Shown piece by piece: positions 5,811-5,908 of a stretch of DNA of 5,908 bases (its first letter is position 1; the number at the start of each line of letters is the position of its first letter). A model generated the notes under the pieces. That model was not told the origin of the DNA. It ran no database searches and saw only the letters and a list, made by a program, of their open reading frames with translations. The translations under genes and the position numbers were made by a program. The DNA comes from Lachnospiraceae bacterium (lineage in GTDB: Bacteria; Bacillota_A; Clostridia; Lachnospirales; Lachnospiraceae): NCBI GenBank assembly GCA_004556565.1, contig SFGN01000122.1:1-5908 (forward strand), in the 5' to 3' direction.

Positions 5811-5817
5811 CCACCTC
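5811..5817 (-). promoter_or_regulatory. Ribosome binding site that sets the kinase-like gene start at 5805
   Basis: On the minus strand GAGGTGG lies five bases before the ATG at 5805-5803. The alternative GTG at 5814 is part of this site and so is an unlikely start. Confidence 0.7.
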
Positions 5818-5855
5818 TTTCTGTATAAATTAGATTGTTTTTTCTTATCGGCAGT

Positions 5856-5884
5856 ATTATAATTCCTTATAAGATATGTGTAAA
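5856..5884 (-). promoter_or_regulatory. Sigma-A-type promoter of the kinase-MATE operon
   Basis: Read on the minus strand, TTTACA (complement of 5879-5884) and a perfect TATAAT (complement of 5856-5861) are separated by exactly 17 bases. Transcription should start near 5849, giving a leader of about 44 bases, too short for a riboswitch. The DNA upstream of the -35 box is almost pure A+T and may act as an UP element. Confidence 0.75.
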
Positions 5885-5901
5885 ATATTAATTTTAATAT
5901 T
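5884..5901. repeat. Perfect AT-rich inverted repeat touching the -35 box
   Basis: AATATTAA (5884-5891) and TTAATATT (5894-5901) are exact reverse complements with two bases between. The dyad shares its first base with the -35 box of the kinase-MATE promoter and extends upstream. It could be an operator for a regulator lying beyond the window edge, or simply part of an AT-rich UP element. Confidence 0.5.
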
Positions 5902-5908
5902 ATGATAT

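Overview
The window looks like chromosomal DNA of a low-GC Firmicute, most likely a gut Clostridium or Lachnospiraceae-type bacterium. The grounds are AT-rich DNA, strong AGGAGG-type ribosome binding sites, sigma-A-like promoters and the kinds of gene families present. Nothing in the window fixes the genus. There are no rRNA or tRNA genes, insertion sequences, CRISPR arrays or phage genes.

The left part (1-3712) reads on the + strand. It opens with the last 24 codons of a heavy-metal-associated (HMA) domain protein. A good promoter (TTGACA-16-TATACA) follows, then a leucine-carboxyl-methyltransferase-family SAM methyltransferase and a ketopantoate-reductase-family (ApbA/PanE) oxidoreductase. 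The oxidoreductase appears to have lost about a dozen residues of its NADP-binding region. A four-helix membrane protein of unknown function overlaps its stop by ATGA. From 2477 to 3082 the DNA looks worn: a 34-codon fragment of another membrane protein, an extended -10 promoter, and a second copy of the unknown membrane-protein family cut off after its third helix. A possible transporter remnant follows. The strand ends with an intact gene of the L-2-amino-thiazoline-4-carboxylate hydrolase family.

From 3713 to 3870 lies a short one-helix reading frame that appears frameshifted at its N-terminus. It runs into the 3' end of the genes on the other strand.

The right part (3843-5908) reads on the - strand as a compact two-gene operon. 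A TTTACA-17-TATAAT promoter, with a perfect AT-rich dyad touching its -35 box, drives a cytidylate-kinase-like protein. This is translationally coupled by an 8-base overlap to a full-length MATE-family efflux transporter.

Base composition changes sharply from gene to gene. Sampled 60-base rows are about 30-33% GC in the methyltransferase and membrane protein, 53-57% in the reductase and hydrolase, and 43% in the MATE gene. This suggests the left part was assembled from pieces of different origin and is partly decaying. The genes may form an accessory small-molecule or thiol/amino-acid modification cluster, but the sequence does not prove a shared pathway.
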